Numbered from the stretch's first letter, positions 37,292 through 46,969 are shown. The stretch is DNA of 64,000 bases from JAHJUB01 sp041653615 [NCBI: Candidatus Ratteibacteria bacterium] (GCA_041653615.1 JBAZEZ010000009.1:1-64000); one strand, 5' to 3'. Numbers and translations are program-made. The notes: generated by a model from the letters alone, not told the origin.

Positions 37292-37366
37292 GTCGTTCCC
37301 GTATGTTTTAGACGGGAATCCATACCTTAAATATTTAGATTCCCGCTTACTATCCGCGGGAATGAC
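37292..37366. repeat. Repeat family C, copy 4
   Basis: Double hairpin GTCGTTCCCG...ACGGGAATC then GATTCCCGC...GCGGGAATGAC, inserted between murE and murF. Confidence 0.8.
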
Positions 37367-37373
37367 AGTTTAT

Positions 37374-38879
37374 TCATCGTTGTTCGGACAGCGCTTTGCC
37401 GGCAACCAACCGGTCGTCAAAAGGAATAACGGTATCCTTCATGACCTGATAGGTTTCGTGACCTTTACCGGCAATTAACACAACGTCCCCTTTTCCCGCT
37501 AAAGAAATAATCCGGTGAATCGCCTCGGCGCGGTCCGGAATTATTTCGTACCGGCTGCGCCGGGAAGACAGGATGCCGGCTACAATATCATTAATAATAG
37601 CAGACGGTTCCTCGTTGCGCGGATTATCAGAGGTAATAATAAAATAATCGGCGTAAGCAGAAGCAATCCGGCCCATCTTGGGCCGCTTGCTCTTATCCCG
37701 GTCTCCGCCGCAACCGAAAACCAAAAGAACGCGACCCTGTTTTTCCCCGGATGCTTTCCTGACCGCGCGCGCGGTCATAAGAAGATTCTTCAAAGCGATA
37801 TCTTTGTGGGCATAGTCAACCACAACCCGGAATCCCCGGTCCGTCTTAATCTCTTCAAAGCGGCCCGGTACTGTTTTCAATTCCTCAATGCCCTGCCGAA
37901 TTGTCTGAAGCGGAATTCCTTCACCGACCCCGAAGGCAAGAGCGGCCAGAGCATTGTAAGCGTTGTGCCGACCCGGAAGATTGACCGTAATCTCAATTTC
38001 GCCCATGGGCGTCCGGGCACGAAAAGAAACGCCCTTTTCCTTCATGGTCAGCCCAAAACCCCGCACCATTGCGCCGCGACGGAACCCGTAACTGATAAAC
38101 CGGACGCCTCCGGGAACCGAACGATAAAAATAACGGGCGGCCCGATCGTCGCGATTGATAATAGCCACCCGTTTTTCTTTATTGCTCTTAGCCAGGTAAC
38201 GCGAAAATAAGCTGGCTTTCGCGACCAGGTAGTTACGGAAGGTACCGTGGTAATCAAGGTGTTCGTGAGGCGTAGCATTGGTAAAGAGACAAACATCAAA
38301 AGGAAGGCCTCTGACCCTTCCCTGGGCAAGCCCGTGTGAAGAAACTTCAATAACCGCATATTGGCATTTCGCTTCTACAATCTGACTGAAAATCTCCTGG
38401 AGTTCCAACGGTCCCGGCGTGGTGTTGAGAGCCGGCACCTGGCGACCGGCCACCCGGTAATTAATGGTGCCGATTACACCGGCCTTTTTTTCGGCGGCCG
38501 CGACGACACTTTCAATCAAGTAGGTTGTGGTGGTCTTACCGTTGGTACCGGTCACTCCGACTATCCGCAGCTTCTGCGCCGGATAGCGATAAAAACGCCC
38601 GGCCAATTCCGGCAGAACCTCCCCGGTATTTTCCATAACCACAGTTACCGCCCGGCCGGCTGACTCAAAATCGGCCTGAGTCAAAACCACCCTGGCTCCG
38701 CGTTCTAACGCTTCCGGAAGATACCGGTGGCCATCATCTTTTTCACCGATAATCGCGGCGTAAAGATAGCCGGGTCTGACTTTTCGGCTATCGGTAGCCA
38801 AACCGGTGATTTCCGGATTTTCAGAAGGCGGAAAAATCTTCTTTACCGGTAAACCTTCAAGCAAATCGCGTAGTTTCAT
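37374..38879 (-). CDS. murE: UDP-N-acetylmuramoyl-tripeptide synthetase, meso-DAP type
   Basis: 501 residues. It adds the third residue to the peptidoglycan stem. VGVTGTNGKTTTTYLIES is the ATP loop, EVSSHGLAQGRV the Mur-ligase motif. SDNPRNE (about residues 416-422) carries DNPR, the determinant of meso-diaminopimelate use, so the wall is of the Gram-negative type. It lies 7 bases after ftsI. Confidence 0.95.
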   Translation of the reverse strand: MKLRDLLEGLPVKKIFPPSENPEITGLATDSRKVRPGYLYAAIIGEKDDGHRYLPEALERGARVVLTQADFESAGRAVTVVMENTGEVLPELAGRFYRYPAQKLRIVGVTGTNGKTTTTYLIESVVAAAEKKAGVIGTINYRVAGRQVPALNTTPGPLELQEIFSQIVEAKCQYAVIEVSSHGLAQGRVRGLPFDVCLFTNATPHEHLDYHGTFRNYLVAKASLFSRYLAKSNKEKRVAIINRDDRAARYFYRSVPGGVRFISYGFRRGAMVRGFGLTMKEKGVSFRARTPMGEIEITVNLPGRHNAYNALAALAFGVGEGIPLQTIRQGIEELKTVPGRFEEIKTDRGFRVVVDYAHKDIALKNLLMTARAVRKASGEKQGRVLLVFGCGGDRDKSKRPKMGRIASAYADYFIITSDNPRNEEPSAIINDIVAGILSSRRSRYEIIPDRAEAIHRIISLAGKGDVVLIAGKGHETYQVMKDTVIPFDDRLVAGKALSEQR

Positions 38880-38886
38880 CTTATAT

Positions 38887-40578
38887 TTATTTTGTTTGTT
38901 TTATTTCCTGGTCAGGCGCGATACCCAGAGCCAAAAGGGTTCGCTGCCCGATGCGGTTGAAAACCGGACCGGCAACCACCCCGCCGTAATAAGCGCCCCT
39001 GGGTTCATCCACCATGACGTAAATAACTAAATTCCGCTCCGGAGTTTTAATGAAACCGGCAAAAGAAGCAAAATACTTGGTATGGGAGTACCGGCCGTTT
39101 TCCACTTTCGTGGCGGTTCCGGTTTTGCCGCCTACGCGATAACCGGGAATTGCGGCCCACTGCGCGGTTCCCTCTCCGGAAGCAACATCCTCTAAAATTG
39201 AAATCAGGGTGTCCGACGTCGCCTTAGAAATAACGCGACGGACCAAAACGGGCTTGCAGCCCGGAGTAAACCGGCCGCGGTTATCACGTACCCATTTCAA
39301 AAGATACGGTTGATAAAGATTGCCTCCGTTGACAATGGCGCCGAGAGCTGCGGCGCACTGGACAACCGTAGCGCTGACTTCCTGGCCGAAAGGAATCGCA
39401 GTCATGGAATAATCGGACCACCGGGAAACAGGTCTTAAAATTCCGGATACTTCCCCGGGAAGATTGATACCGGTTTTTTTGCCAAAACCAAAAGCGGTGG
39501 CGTATTGGTACATCCGTTCTTCTCCCAGTTTAAAACCAACCTTGACGGCGCCGATATTACTGCTTTTGGCGATGACTTCCCGGAAAGTAAGCATACCATA
39601 GGGGTGCGTATCGTGAATAATGTGATTCCGCACGAAATATTTTCCGTTTTCACAAAAAATGTTGTCTTCCTGTTTAACCACCCCTTCATTCAACCCGGCA
39701 GCCGCGGTAACCATTTTAAAGACCGACCCCGGCTCAAAAATATCGGTGACCGAACGATTGCGGCGACAATCAAGAGAGGATGTTACCGGCGGATTCGGGT
39801 CATACGTGGGACGGTTCGCCAAGGCCAGAACCTCTCCGTTATTCGCATCCAGGACAATCCCCACCGCGCCCCGGGCGGAATATTCTTTAAAAACTTTCTC
39901 AATCTCCTCTTCCAGGATGCGCTGAACTTTGATATCTATCGTCAAAAAAATGTCCTGGCCGGCCCGGGCGGAAATACCTTCGTTTGCCGACGGAATAGGA
40001 TTCCCCTTTCCGTCCCGCAAAATAAAAATTTTCCCGTCCTGACCGGACAAAAAACTGTTGTATTGTTTCTCGATACCTTCCAATCCTTTACCATCCGTGT
40101 TCACCAAACCGATAACGTGGCTGGCTATTTTCCCCTCCGGGAAAGACCGGAAAAAAGTTTCCTGAAAACCAACCCCCTCAATGTCCAGCTTCTTAATAGC
40201 AATGTAATCATCGTAAGGAAGCCGACGGTTCAACCAGATAAACCCCTTGCCGGATGAAAAATCAGCGGTTAATTTCGCCGAAGATTCGCGGATAATGGGC
40301 ACAACTTTCCCGGCTACCTCAAACGGCGTTTCCTTGAGATACTTCGGCTCCGCGTAAAGTTCGTAGTAAGGGATAGATATCGCCAGCGGCCTGCCTTCAC
40401 GGTCATAAATCGCGCCGCGGGACGCCGGTTGGGAAATCGACTGGTAATTTTTCGCTCGCGCCTTCCGCTTTAGTTCCGGCGCTTGCTTAACCTGGAGAAA
40501 CGCCAGCCGTAAAAAAATCAGGCCAAAACAAACGAAAAAAATCCAACCCACGGTTTCCAGGCGTTTTCCCCGTTCCAT
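38887..40578 (-). CDS. ftsI: Peptidoglycan D,D-transpeptidase FtsI/PBP
   Basis: 563 residues. One N-terminal transmembrane helix (about 10-27), a pedestal domain, then the transpeptidase. Active-site motifs are SVFK (Ser about 281), SSN near residue 335, and KTGTA near 482. There is no PASTA domain. In the dcw context it is the septal PBP3-type enzyme. One base separates it from the ftsL-like gene. Confidence 0.94.
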   Translation of the reverse strand: MERGKRLETVGWIFFVCFGLIFLRLAFLQVKQAPELKRKARAKNYQSISQPASRGAIYDREGRPLAISIPYYELYAEPKYLKETPFEVAGKVVPIIRESSAKLTADFSSGKGFIWLNRRLPYDDYIAIKKLDIEGVGFQETFFRSFPEGKIASHVIGLVNTDGKGLEGIEKQYNSFLSGQDGKIFILRDGKGNPIPSANEGISARAGQDIFLTIDIKVQRILEEEIEKVFKEYSARGAVGIVLDANNGEVLALANRPTYDPNPPVTSSLDCRRNRSVTDIFEPGSVFKMVTAAAGLNEGVVKQEDNIFCENGKYFVRNHIIHDTHPYGMLTFREVIAKSSNIGAVKVGFKLGEERMYQYATAFGFGKKTGINLPGEVSGILRPVSRWSDYSMTAIPFGQEVSATVVQCAAALGAIVNGGNLYQPYLLKWVRDNRGRFTPGCKPVLVRRVISKATSDTLISILEDVASGEGTAQWAAIPGYRVGGKTGTATKVENGRYSHTKYFASFAGFIKTPERNLVIYVMVDEPRGAYYGGVVAGPVFNRIGQRTLLALGIAPDQEIKQTK

Positions 40579-40579
40579 T

Positions 40580-40873
40580 TTATTTTACTTTATTAAAATC
40601 AAACCGATAGACGTTCCAGGACTTCGGTTCCACCAGAGGCAGACCGAATTTCTGCAACCTGGACCGGATGGCGGAAGTACTTTTTAACGAAAGCGCCTGG
40701 GCCTGCAGCTGCCGGTTTTCCGTCAGGAGTTCCTTGTACCTGATTTCCGCCGTCCCAATCCGATATCCCTGGTTGACAATCAGTCCCTGTTGCCAGACAT
40801 AGGCAAGTATGGCAATAAGAAATAAAGTGACGATGTGCCAGAATTCAAACCCTTGTTTCTTCTTCCTGCGCAT
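40580..40873 (-). CDS. FtsL-like cell division protein
   Basis: 97 residues: a basic cytoplasmic start (MRRKKKQG), one membrane helix (about 12-29) and a coiled coil (about 35-70). Size, topology and position between rsmH and ftsI are those of FtsL, which works with the DivIC/FtsB-like protein at 43.6 kb in septum assembly. Sequence likeness in this family is low, so the call rests mainly on context. Confidence 0.75.
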   Translation of the reverse strand: MRRKKKQGFEFWHIVTLFLIAILAYVWQQGLIVNQGYRIGTAEIRYKELLTENRQLQAQALSLKSTSAIRSRLQKFGLPLVEPKSWNVYRFDFNKVK

Positions 40874-40883
40874 AAAACTCTTT

Positions 40884-40981
40884 GGACGCCGATTACCGCA
40901 GATAATCGCGGATACAGATTAAAAATACTTTATAGAAATATCATTTAGCATTATCCGCAATTTCTGTGAAAATCTGCGTCC
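40884..40981. repeat. Repeat family A, copy 4
   Basis: GGACGCCGATTACCGCAGAT to GTGAAAATCTGCGTCC. It separates ftsL and rsmH within the dcw cluster. Confidence 0.85.
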
Positions 40982-40984
40982 TAT

Positions 40985-41851
40985 TTAAATCTTTTCCGCG
41001 GCGCGCAATTTCGCGCTGCGGCTGGCCGGGTTGACAACCACTTCTTCCCGGCCGGACCGAACCGGCTTTCTGGTAATAACCCGCAGCTGTTCATTTTGCT
41101 TCAGGAAGTTTTTAACAATACGGTCTTCCAGGGAATGGTAGGAAATTATGGCCAGTCGGCCGCCGGGCTTGAGAATTTCCACGGCCTGGGGAAGCGAAAT
41201 CTCCAAACTTTCCAGTTCCCGATTAACCGCTATTCTCAGGGCCTGGAAAACACGGGTAGCCGGGTCAGACTTTCCGTGCCGGCGTATCACCCGTCGGCTG
41301 ATTTCCGCCAGTTGGATCGTGGTATTCGCAGCGTTACAATTTACCGCTTCTTTTATCCTGACGGCCAACCGTCTGCTCTCCCGGATTTCACCGTATTGGT
41401 AAAGAACATCGGCCAGTTCCTCGGCCGACAAATCCTTCAGCAACCGCGAGACCGGTTCACCTTCCGCCCGATTGAACCTCATATCCAACGGCCCTTCCCT
41501 TTGAAACGAAAAACCTCTTTCGGCCTCATTCAGCAAATAGCTGGAAAGACCCAAATCGTAAATTATTCCGTCCGGCGCGTTAAAGCCGGCGCTGCCGGCC
41601 AGTAATTTCAAATCCCGAAAATCCCCTTCCCGAAAAGTGGCTTGACCGGAAAAATCCTTTAACCGGTTGCGGGCTTCTTCCAGCGAACTTACGTCCCGGT
41701 CCAGACAGAGTAATTTTACCTCACTTCCAGAAACCGCCAACATCGCCACGCTGTGCCCGGCAGTACCGGTGGTGGCGTCAATAAAAAAACCACCTTTTTC
41801 CGGTTGGAGTATAGTCAGAACTTCCGCAGTTAAAACAGGTATGTGTAACAT
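40985..41851 (-). CDS. rsmH: 16S rRNA (cytosine(1402)-N(4))-methyltransferase
   Basis: 288 residues. HIPVLTAEVL, FIDATTGTAGHS and DLGLSSYLLNEAERGFSFQ, then PLDMRFN, are the RsmH blocks; the C-terminal ISYHSLEDRIVKNF is intact. It is first of the dcw cluster as usual, but mraZ is missing upstream, replaced by a family B repeat and rnpB. No ribosome site is seen before the ATG. Confidence 0.96.
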   Translation of the reverse strand: MLHIPVLTAEVLTILQPEKGGFFIDATTGTAGHSVAMLAVSGSEVKLLCLDRDVSSLEEARNRLKDFSGQATFREGDFRDLKLLAGSAGFNAPDGIIYDLGLSSYLLNEAERGFSFQREGPLDMRFNRAEGEPVSRLLKDLSAEELADVLYQYGEIRESRRLAVRIKEAVNCNAANTTIQLAEISRRVIRRHGKSDPATRVFQALRIAVNRELESLEISLPQAVEILKPGGRLAIISYHSLEDRIVKNFLKQNEQLRVITRKPVRSGREEVVVNPASRSAKLRAAEKI

Positions 41852-41852
41852 C

Positions 41853-41942
41853 AGTGAACGGTGAATGGTTAACGGTGAATGGTAAAAGATTCAAGAATTA
41901 AATCAGTTACCGTTTACGATTTACGATTCACCGTTTACTGTT
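41853..41942. repeat. Repeat family B, copy 1
   Basis: Starts AGTGAACGGTGAATGGTTAA and ends with inverted ACGATTCACCGTTTACTG. It lies between rnpB and rsmH. Confidence 0.85.
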
Positions 41943-41945
41943 GTT

Positions 41946-42358
41946 GGGGGGCGATAAGCCGGGTTCTGTTTAGATAGCCATTTCTCTTGGCCCTGTCTTA
42001 CGACAGGGCTCAAGCAGCCTACCCGGGGTATTTGCGGAGCGGGCGTCCATCCCCCTGCTCGGCCTTGCTCCAGAGAGGTGTTTGCCAAACGGCAATCTTA
42101 CGATTGCCGCCGGTGAGCTCTTACCTCACCTTTGCACCCTTACTCGTCTACGCAAAACTATGGCGGGCTTTGCCCGCAGTAGCCTTGGCGAAAACGGGCG
42201 GTTTATTTTCTGTGGCACTTTCCGTTTCCTTGCGGAACCTGGGTGTTACCCAGTCCCGGCCCGACCGGAGCCCGGACTTTCCTCAGTTACCGACTTTGTC
42301 CGCCGAAGCCAGCTTCGGCATAGGCGGATGCAGTAACTGCAGCTATCTCGCCCCCCCC
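41946..42358 (-). ncRNA. rnpB: RNase P RNA, bacterial type A
   Basis: On the minus strand the universal blocks are present: GAGGAAAGTCCGGGCTCC (CRI, near 42284-42267), AGGGTGCAAAGGTGAGGTAA then GAGCTCACCG (CRII-III), and ACAGAACCCGGCTTAT (CRV, near 41971). Terminal GGGGGGCG and CGCCCCCC form P1. P2 is CAGTTAC/GTAACTG; the P3 arm (42293-42332) and the P12 tip (about 42160-42203) consist of family D palindromes of the kind found intergenically. It is the catalytic RNA that trims tRNA 5' ends. Confidence 0.95.
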
Positions 42359-42363
42359 TAAAT

Positions 42364-42439
42364 ACGGTGAACGGTGAATGGTAAATGGTAAAAGATTCAA
42401 GAATTAAAGCGGTTACCATTCACTATTCACCATTCACTG
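42364..42439. repeat. Repeat family B, copy 2
   Basis: ACGGTGAACGGTGAATGGTA to CACTATTCACCATTCACTG. It overlaps the end of rnhA and supplies its last Gln codon and TGA stop. It also spans the expected rnpB promoter. Confidence 0.85.
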
Positions 42440-42859
42440 CTTTTTATCCAACGCCTTATTCGCCAGCTGGTCGGCGGTTTTGTTTTCGTCGTGACTTAGT
42501 TTTTCAAAAGAGACTTTCCCCAACCCGGAAACAAGGCGCTGCGCCAAAAGATGAAACCGCTTGATATCTTCGTTCTTGACCTGGTAACGACCGGTCATCT
42601 GATTTATCAGAAGTTCGCTATCGCTATAAATCGTTAATTCCAATACATCGGTTTTTGTCGGTAAATTATGCGCATATAAAAGTGTTTCTCCCAATCCGTA
42701 AAGAAGCGCGGTATATTCAGCGATGTTATTGGTGGTAATTCCAATTTCAAGGCCAACCTCTTTCAGCGATTGGCCTTCCGGGTCATAAAGAGCGACTCCA
42801 ATGGCAGACCGGCCCGGATTACCCCGGCTTGCTCCATCAATGAAAATGGTTAGTTTCAT
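42434..42859 (-). CDS. Ribonuclease H type I
   Basis: 141 residues. It degrades RNA in RNA-DNA hybrids. IDGASRGNPG (Asp8), NNIAEYTALL (Glu48), IYSDSELL (Asp80) and the late Asp130 in HDENKTADQLANKA give the full DEDD set. It is of the YpeP/archaeal-like subtype (no basic protrusion). Its C-terminus KKQ-stop is encoded by repeat B. The zinc-ribbon gene ends 4 bases upstream, a common neighbour of such RNase H genes. Confidence 0.88.
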   Translation of the reverse strand: MKLTIFIDGASRGNPGRSAIGVALYDPEGQSLKEVGLEIGITTNNIAEYTALLYGLGETLLYAHNLPTKTDVLELTIYSDSELLINQMTGRYQVKNEDIKRFHLLAQRLVSGLGKVSFEKLSHDENKTADQLANKALDKKQ

Positions 42860-42863
42860 GGTT

Positions 42864-43568
42864 TTATTCTAAATACAAAAGCCGATTACAGCCTTCGCAG
42901 GAAACCAGGTCGTTTCCTTTATGCAATTGGTCCAGGGTACCGGTGGGCAGCCGCGTCTGACATCCGGTGCAGATATTGTCTTTCACCCCGGCCAGAGCTT
43001 TACGATTCGCTTTTGCTTTCAAAACCCGTTCGTAAGAAATCAACATTTCTCTGGGAATCGCTCCGGCCAAAATCGGCCGCCGTTTTTCCTCTTCGGCAAG
43101 TTCAGTCCGCAACGCCTCGTCTTCCCGGGCCAGCACCTTCAATTTTTCGTCCAAAATGCTTTTTTCCTTCTCCAGGCGCTTCTCTTCCTCCTTGCGTATC
43201 TTTTTAACCCGGCCCACATTGTCCATCAGCAAAAGCACGTGTTCTTCTAAATTGGAAATCTTTTTTTTAAAACCTTCAATTTCGGACGTCAACGCCGTAT
43301 ATTCCCGATTGGTTTTAACATCCATTAACTGCCGCTGCGCCTTCTTTACGTCTTCCTCCAGCCCGCTTACCTCCGATTCTGTTTCCCTCAAACTTACTTC
43401 TTCTTTTTTAACCCCTCCATCCAGAATAACCAGCGCTTCGGTTTCCTGCTTAAATTTATCGCTTAGTTTTTCGGTTTCAATCGGTATTTCGGCAACTCGT
43501 TTCTTCAAGCGGTAAATTATTCGGTCAGAATTTTGTAAATCCCGCAATCGTTCAATTGTCGTGGCCAT
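42864..43568 (-). CDS. Coiled-coil protein with C4 zinc ribbon (COG1579)
   Basis: 234 residues: a long antiparallel coiled coil (about 5-175) ending in a zinc ribbon, CTGC (about 199) and CEGC (about 224). MDVKTNREYTALTSEIEGF is the family signature. The function is unknown; members are found near RNase H and Nif3 genes and are suggested to bind nucleic acid. It lies between divIC and rnhA. Confidence 0.85.
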   Translation of the reverse strand: MATTIERLRDLQNSDRIIYRLKKRVAEIPIETEKLSDKFKQETEALVILDGGVKKEEVSLRETESEVSGLEEDVKKAQRQLMDVKTNREYTALTSEIEGFKKKISNLEEHVLLLMDNVGRVKKIRKEEEKRLEKEKSILDEKLKVLAREDEALRTELAEEEKRRPILAGAIPREMLISYERVLKAKANRKALAGVKDNICTGCQTRLPTGTLDQLHKGNDLVSCEGCNRLLYLE

Positions 43569-43586
43569 AGTTTTATAGAACCAGCC

Positions 43587-43835
43587 TCATTTAACTACCC
43601 ATTCCCCTTCCCGAATCAAACCCAGTTCCCGCCGGGCTAACTTTTCCGTAAGGAAAGGATTCGTCTTCAACGCTACTATCTCTTCCCTTAACTTCCGGTT
43701 TTGCACGGACAATTGAACTTCCTGTTGTCGGTAAAAACGCAAGGTGGTGCTTAAATGGTTCATCCGCCAAAACCCGGGCAGGTAAACAACTACCGCCAAC
43801 AGCCAGATTAAGACCGTTACTAATCTCACGCGCAT
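43587..43835 (-). CDS. DivIC/FtsB-like septum formation initiator
   Basis: 82 residues from ATG 43835: a short cytoplasmic start, one membrane helix (about 3-20) and a coiled coil, ending ARRELGLIREGEWVV, the typical FtsB/DivIC tail (ReelGlirpGE). It partners FtsL in the divisome. The GTG at 43862 would add 9 residues; GGGGG lies 9 bases before the ATG. A TTGACA promoter is about 100 bases upstream. Confidence 0.82.
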   Translation of the reverse strand: MRVRLVTVLIWLLAVVVYLPGFWRMNHLSTTLRFYRQQEVQLSVQNRKLREEIVALKTNPFLTEKLARRELGLIREGEWVVK

Positions 43836-43934
43836 CAGTTCAATCCCCCAATCCGGACGCACGATTCTTGCGGGGGAAAAATTAAGAAATCTTAAACCGC
43901 CGAAATTTACTAAAACCCGCAGAAATACATCTAA

Positions 43935-43964
43935 AATATACTACTTAAAGCGCTGTTTTGTCAA
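43935..43964 (-). promoter_or_regulatory. Promoter of divIC-zinc ribbon-rnhA
   Basis: On the minus strand TTGACA (43964-43959), an 18-base spacer and TATATT (43940-43935). The leader is about 93 nt. Confidence 0.6.
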
Positions 43965-44006
43965 CTTCAATTGTTGTTTTGCCGTTAAGTACCAATTTAT
44001 CAAGAT

Positions 44007-44109
44007 TTCACCGCGGAGCACGCGGAGTTCGCAGAGAAATACTTTTAAAGACTATTTTAAAGTTGCCCTTTCGCTCCATACTACTCTACGGTCTCTACGA
44101 CCTCTGCGA
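44007..44109. repeat. Family A-like repeat (CACCGCGGAG variant)
   Basis: TTTCACCGCGGAGCACGCGG and AGTTCGCAGAG at one end, CTCTACGGTCTCTACGACCT and CTGCGATG inverted at the other, with an AT-rich middle. Same size and plan as family A but with different ends. It lies between the divergent divIC and glgB genes. Confidence 0.65.
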
Positions 44110-44121
44110 TGCATCTTTCAA

Positions 44122-44150
44122 TTGTCCTGTTGTCCAAAATCTGATATGAT
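44122..44150 (+). promoter_or_regulatory. Promoter of glgB
   Basis: TTGTCC (44122-44127), a 17-base spacer, and extended -10 TGATATGAT ending 44150. Initiation near 44157 gives a nearly leaderless message if GTG 44159 is used. Confidence 0.5.
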
Positions 44151-44158
44151 ATTATTCA

Positions 44159-46042
44159 GTGAACAAAATGAGCGAGTTTGACTTATATCTCTTTTCGGAA
44201 GGTACCCTCTACCGGGCCTACGAAAAATTGGGCAGCCATCCGAAAACTATAAACGAAAAATCCGGTGTCTCGTTTGCCGTCTGGGCTCCCAACGCGAACA
44301 GCGTTAGCGTGGTCGGAGACTTCAACCACTGGGACGGTCGGAAAAATCAGATGAACCCGGTCGGTTCTTCCGGAATTTGGGAAATATTCGTCCCGGACCT
44401 GACGGAAAAAACGCTCTACAAGTACGAAATCAAAACCAGAAATAACACACTCCTGCTTAAGACAGACCCCTACGCCTTCTATTCGGAGGTCAGACCGAAA
44501 ACCGCCTCGATCGTCTGGAATATCAACCGGTATGTCTGGCAGGACGACGATTGGATGAAAAAACGTAAAGAAAGACAACACCTGGCCGCGCCGTTGAACA
44601 TTTACGAAATCCACCTGGGTTCCTGGATGCGCGGGGAAGGGAACACCTTATTGAGTTACCGGGATTTAGCACCCAAACTGGCTGAATACGTGTTGCGGAT
44701 GGGCTTTTCCCACGTGGAATTTATGCCGTTCACCGAACACCCCCTGGATGAATCCTGGGGCTACCAGACTACCGGCTACTTTGCGCCGACCAGCCGATTC
44801 GGAACACCGGATGATTTCGCTTACCTGGTTGACCATCTTCACCAAAATGGAATCGGCGTCATCGCCGACTGGGTGCCGGCTCACTTTCCAAAGGACGGAC
44901 ACAGTCTCGCCCGATTTGACGGAACCGCTTTATACGAACACACAGACCCCAGACAGGCCGAACATAAGGACTGGGGAACACTCATATTCAACTACGGTCG
45001 TTACGAAGTTGCCAACTTCCTGATTAACAGCGCCTTATTCTGGCTGGATAAATACCACATCGACGGCCTGCGGGTGGACGCGGTCGCTTCCATGCTTTAC
45101 CTGGATTACTCCAAAAAACCCGGCGAATGGATTCCCAACCGTTTCGGCGGTAATGAAAACCTGGAAGCGGTTGCCTTTTTGAAAAGACTCAACCAGGTCG
45201 TTTACGGCTATCACCCGGATGTTTTCACCGCGGCCGAAGAATCCACTTCCTGGCCGATGGTTTCCCGACCCACCTACGCCGGCGGTCTGGGTTTCGGATA
45301 TAAATGGAATATGGGCTGGATGCATGATTCACTCCACTACATTTCCCGAGATGCCGTCTACCGAAAATTCCACCAACAGAACCTGACCTTTGCCCTCCTT
45401 TACGCGTTCAGTGAAAATTTTATCCTGCCGCTTTCACACGACGAGGTCGTACATGGTAAGGCTTCGCTTCTGGCCAGGATGCCGGGTGATGATTGGCAGA
45501 AATTTGCCACCCTGCGTCTCCTGTTGGGTTATATGTACACTCATCCGGGTAAAAAATTGCTCTTTATGGGCGCGGAAATAGGTCAGTGGCGGGAATGGGA
45601 TTTTCTCTCAAGCATAGACTGGCATCTCCTGCAGTATGAACCGCACCGGAAACTGCAGCGGTTTGTCCGGGACTTAAACCTGTTTTACCGGAACCAGCCG
45701 CCGCTCTACCAGTTGGATTCAAGCCCGGCCGGATTTGAATGGATTGATTTCAACGATACGGAAGGAAGTATCGTCTCCTACCAGCGTTACGGACAGGACA
45801 AAAATGATTCACTAGTAGTAATCTGCAACTTTACGCCGGTACCCCGTTTTAATTACTGCGTCGGCGTCCGCCAACCCGGTTTTTACCGGGAACTCCTCAA
45901 CAGCGATTCCGAATACTACGGCGGAGGCAATCTGGGCAACAGCGGCGGCCTGGAAACTCAAAAAATTCCCTGTCACAACAGGCCTTTCTCCCTTTCCCTA
46001 ACCATTCCACCCCTGGCTGCCCTCATTCTGAAACATATTTAG
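44159..46042 (+). CDS. glgB: 1,4-alpha-glucan branching enzyme (GH13)
   Basis: 627 residues. It makes alpha-1,6 branches in glycogen. The CBM48 domain (about 30-115, [12 protein letters not shown]) precedes the GH13 barrel with [27 protein letters not shown] (nucleophile Asp), [11 protein letters not shown] (acid Glu) and LPLSHDEV. The C-terminal beta domain ends IPPLAALIL. It starts at GTG 44159 or ATG 44168. Other glg genes are not in the window. The 3' end overlaps the convergent radical SAM gene by 45 bases. Confidence 0.95.
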   Translation: MNKMSEFDLYLFSEGTLYRAYEKLGSHPKTINEKSGVSFAVWAPNANSVSVVGDFNHWDGRKNQMNPVGSSGIWEIFVPDLTEKTLYKYEIKTRNNTLLLKTDPYAFYSEVRPKTASIVWNINRYVWQDDDWMKKRKERQHLAAPLNIYEIHLGSWMRGEGNTLLSYRDLAPKLAEYVLRMGFSHVEFMPFTEHPLDESWGYQTTGYFAPTSRFGTPDDFAYLVDHLHQNGIGVIADWVPAHFPKDGHSLARFDGTALYEHTDPRQAEHKDWGTLIFNYGRYEVANFLINSALFWLDKYHIDGLRVDAVASMLYLDYSKKPGEWIPNRFGGNENLEAVAFLKRLNQVVYGYHPDVFTAAEESTSWPMVSRPTYAGGLGFGYKWNMGWMHDSLHYISRDAVYRKFHQQNLTFALLYAFSENFILPLSHDEVVHGKASLLARMPGDDWQKFATLRLLLGYMYTHPGKKLLFMGAEIGQWREWDFLSSIDWHLLQYEPHRKLQRFVRDLNLFYRNQPPLYQLDSSPAGFEWIDFNDTEGSIVSYQRYGQDKNDSLVVICNFTPVPRFNYCVGVRQPGFYRELLNSDSEYYGGGNLGNSGGLETQKIPCHNRPFSLSLTIPPLAALILKHI

Positions 46043-46969
46043 AATCCGGCAACCGCCGCCGCAATTGCTGAATTTCTTGCAGTCAGGACAATTTTTCTTA
46101 AGGTTATTTGCCTGAAAATATTTTACCTTTTCCAGTTCTGTCAACTTTAAAAAGCTATCTTCAAAAAGACTTCCCAGGATTTCGGGATTCTGCTCGCAGG
46201 TTCTCAAGTTGCCGGATGAATCAATAACCCATTTATTCCGGCCGCAGACGCAGGTACCGAAATTAAGGTTCGGATATTGCTCCTGGTCAATGAGGCAGGA
46301 CTCAACCGGAACCGTAACGTTTATCGGAAAATTATATTCCCGGGCTTTTCGGTCCGAGGCAAACAAGGCCTTTCCCAATTCCTCTTCGGTCAGCGTTAAT
46401 CCGGGAAGGTTATTCAGGCCTTCCCCTCCCGGCACAAACCGGTTTAGGGAAACGCTGTCCGCCGAAAAAGCAAAACAGAGGTCAATGACATCCGCCACTT
46501 CTAATAAGTTCTGCTTTGTAATTACGACGGAAACATTCAATTTTGCCCGGTATTTTTTTACCAGTAAAATTGCATTTCTTACTTTCTGCAACTGGTCGTT
46601 TCGACTTAAATAAGAATACGCCTCTTGTTTTATGCTCGGAAGCGAAATTTCAAAATAACCGACACCGTTACTAACTAAAGCCGAAACCTTCTCTTCATCC
46701 AAAAGGATACCGTTGGTGGCGATTCCCAGTTTGATTTTCCTCTGGTTGAAAAAAGACGCGATTTCTACAATATCCCGATGCAGCAACGGCTCCCCGCCCG
46801 CGAAGGTTACTGAATCCGGTGAAACTTCCTTGAGAACCCTATCAAATAATTCCCTGATTTCTGAAAGTGTGAGTTCTTTCCGGGGATAACCGCTCTTTTC
46901 TTTCCAGACATTATAACAGTAACGGCAGTTATTGTTGCAGCGGGAAGTTACCTCGTAAATAAAAAACAT
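45998..46969 (-). CDS. Radical SAM/SPASM protein
   Basis: 323 residues. [10 protein letters not shown] (Cys residues about 11, 15 and 18) binds the radical 4Fe-4S cluster, and FAGGEPLLH is the GGE motif. The C-terminal SPASM region has [20 protein letters not shown], a Cys further on, and [16 protein letters not shown], enough for auxiliary clusters. Such enzymes modify peptides or act in anaerobic sulfatase-type maturation. Its start overlaps the stop of the upstream membrane protein (TAATG), suggesting the two act together. No precursor peptide gene is evident. Confidence 0.82.
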   Translation of the reverse strand: MFFIYEVTSRCNNNCRYCYNVWKEKSGYPRKELTLSEIRELFDRVLKEVSPDSVTFAGGEPLLHRDIVEIASFFNQRKIKLGIATNGILLDEEKVSALVSNGVGYFEISLPSIKQEAYSYLSRNDQLQKVRNAILLVKKYRAKLNVSVVITKQNLLEVADVIDLCFAFSADSVSLNRFVPGGEGLNNLPGLTLTEEELGKALFASDRKAREYNFPINVTVPVESCLIDQEQYPNLNFGTCVCGRNKWVIDSSGNLRTCEQNPEILGSLFEDSFLKLTELEKVKYFQANNLKKNCPDCKKFSNCGGGCRILNMFQNEGSQGWNG

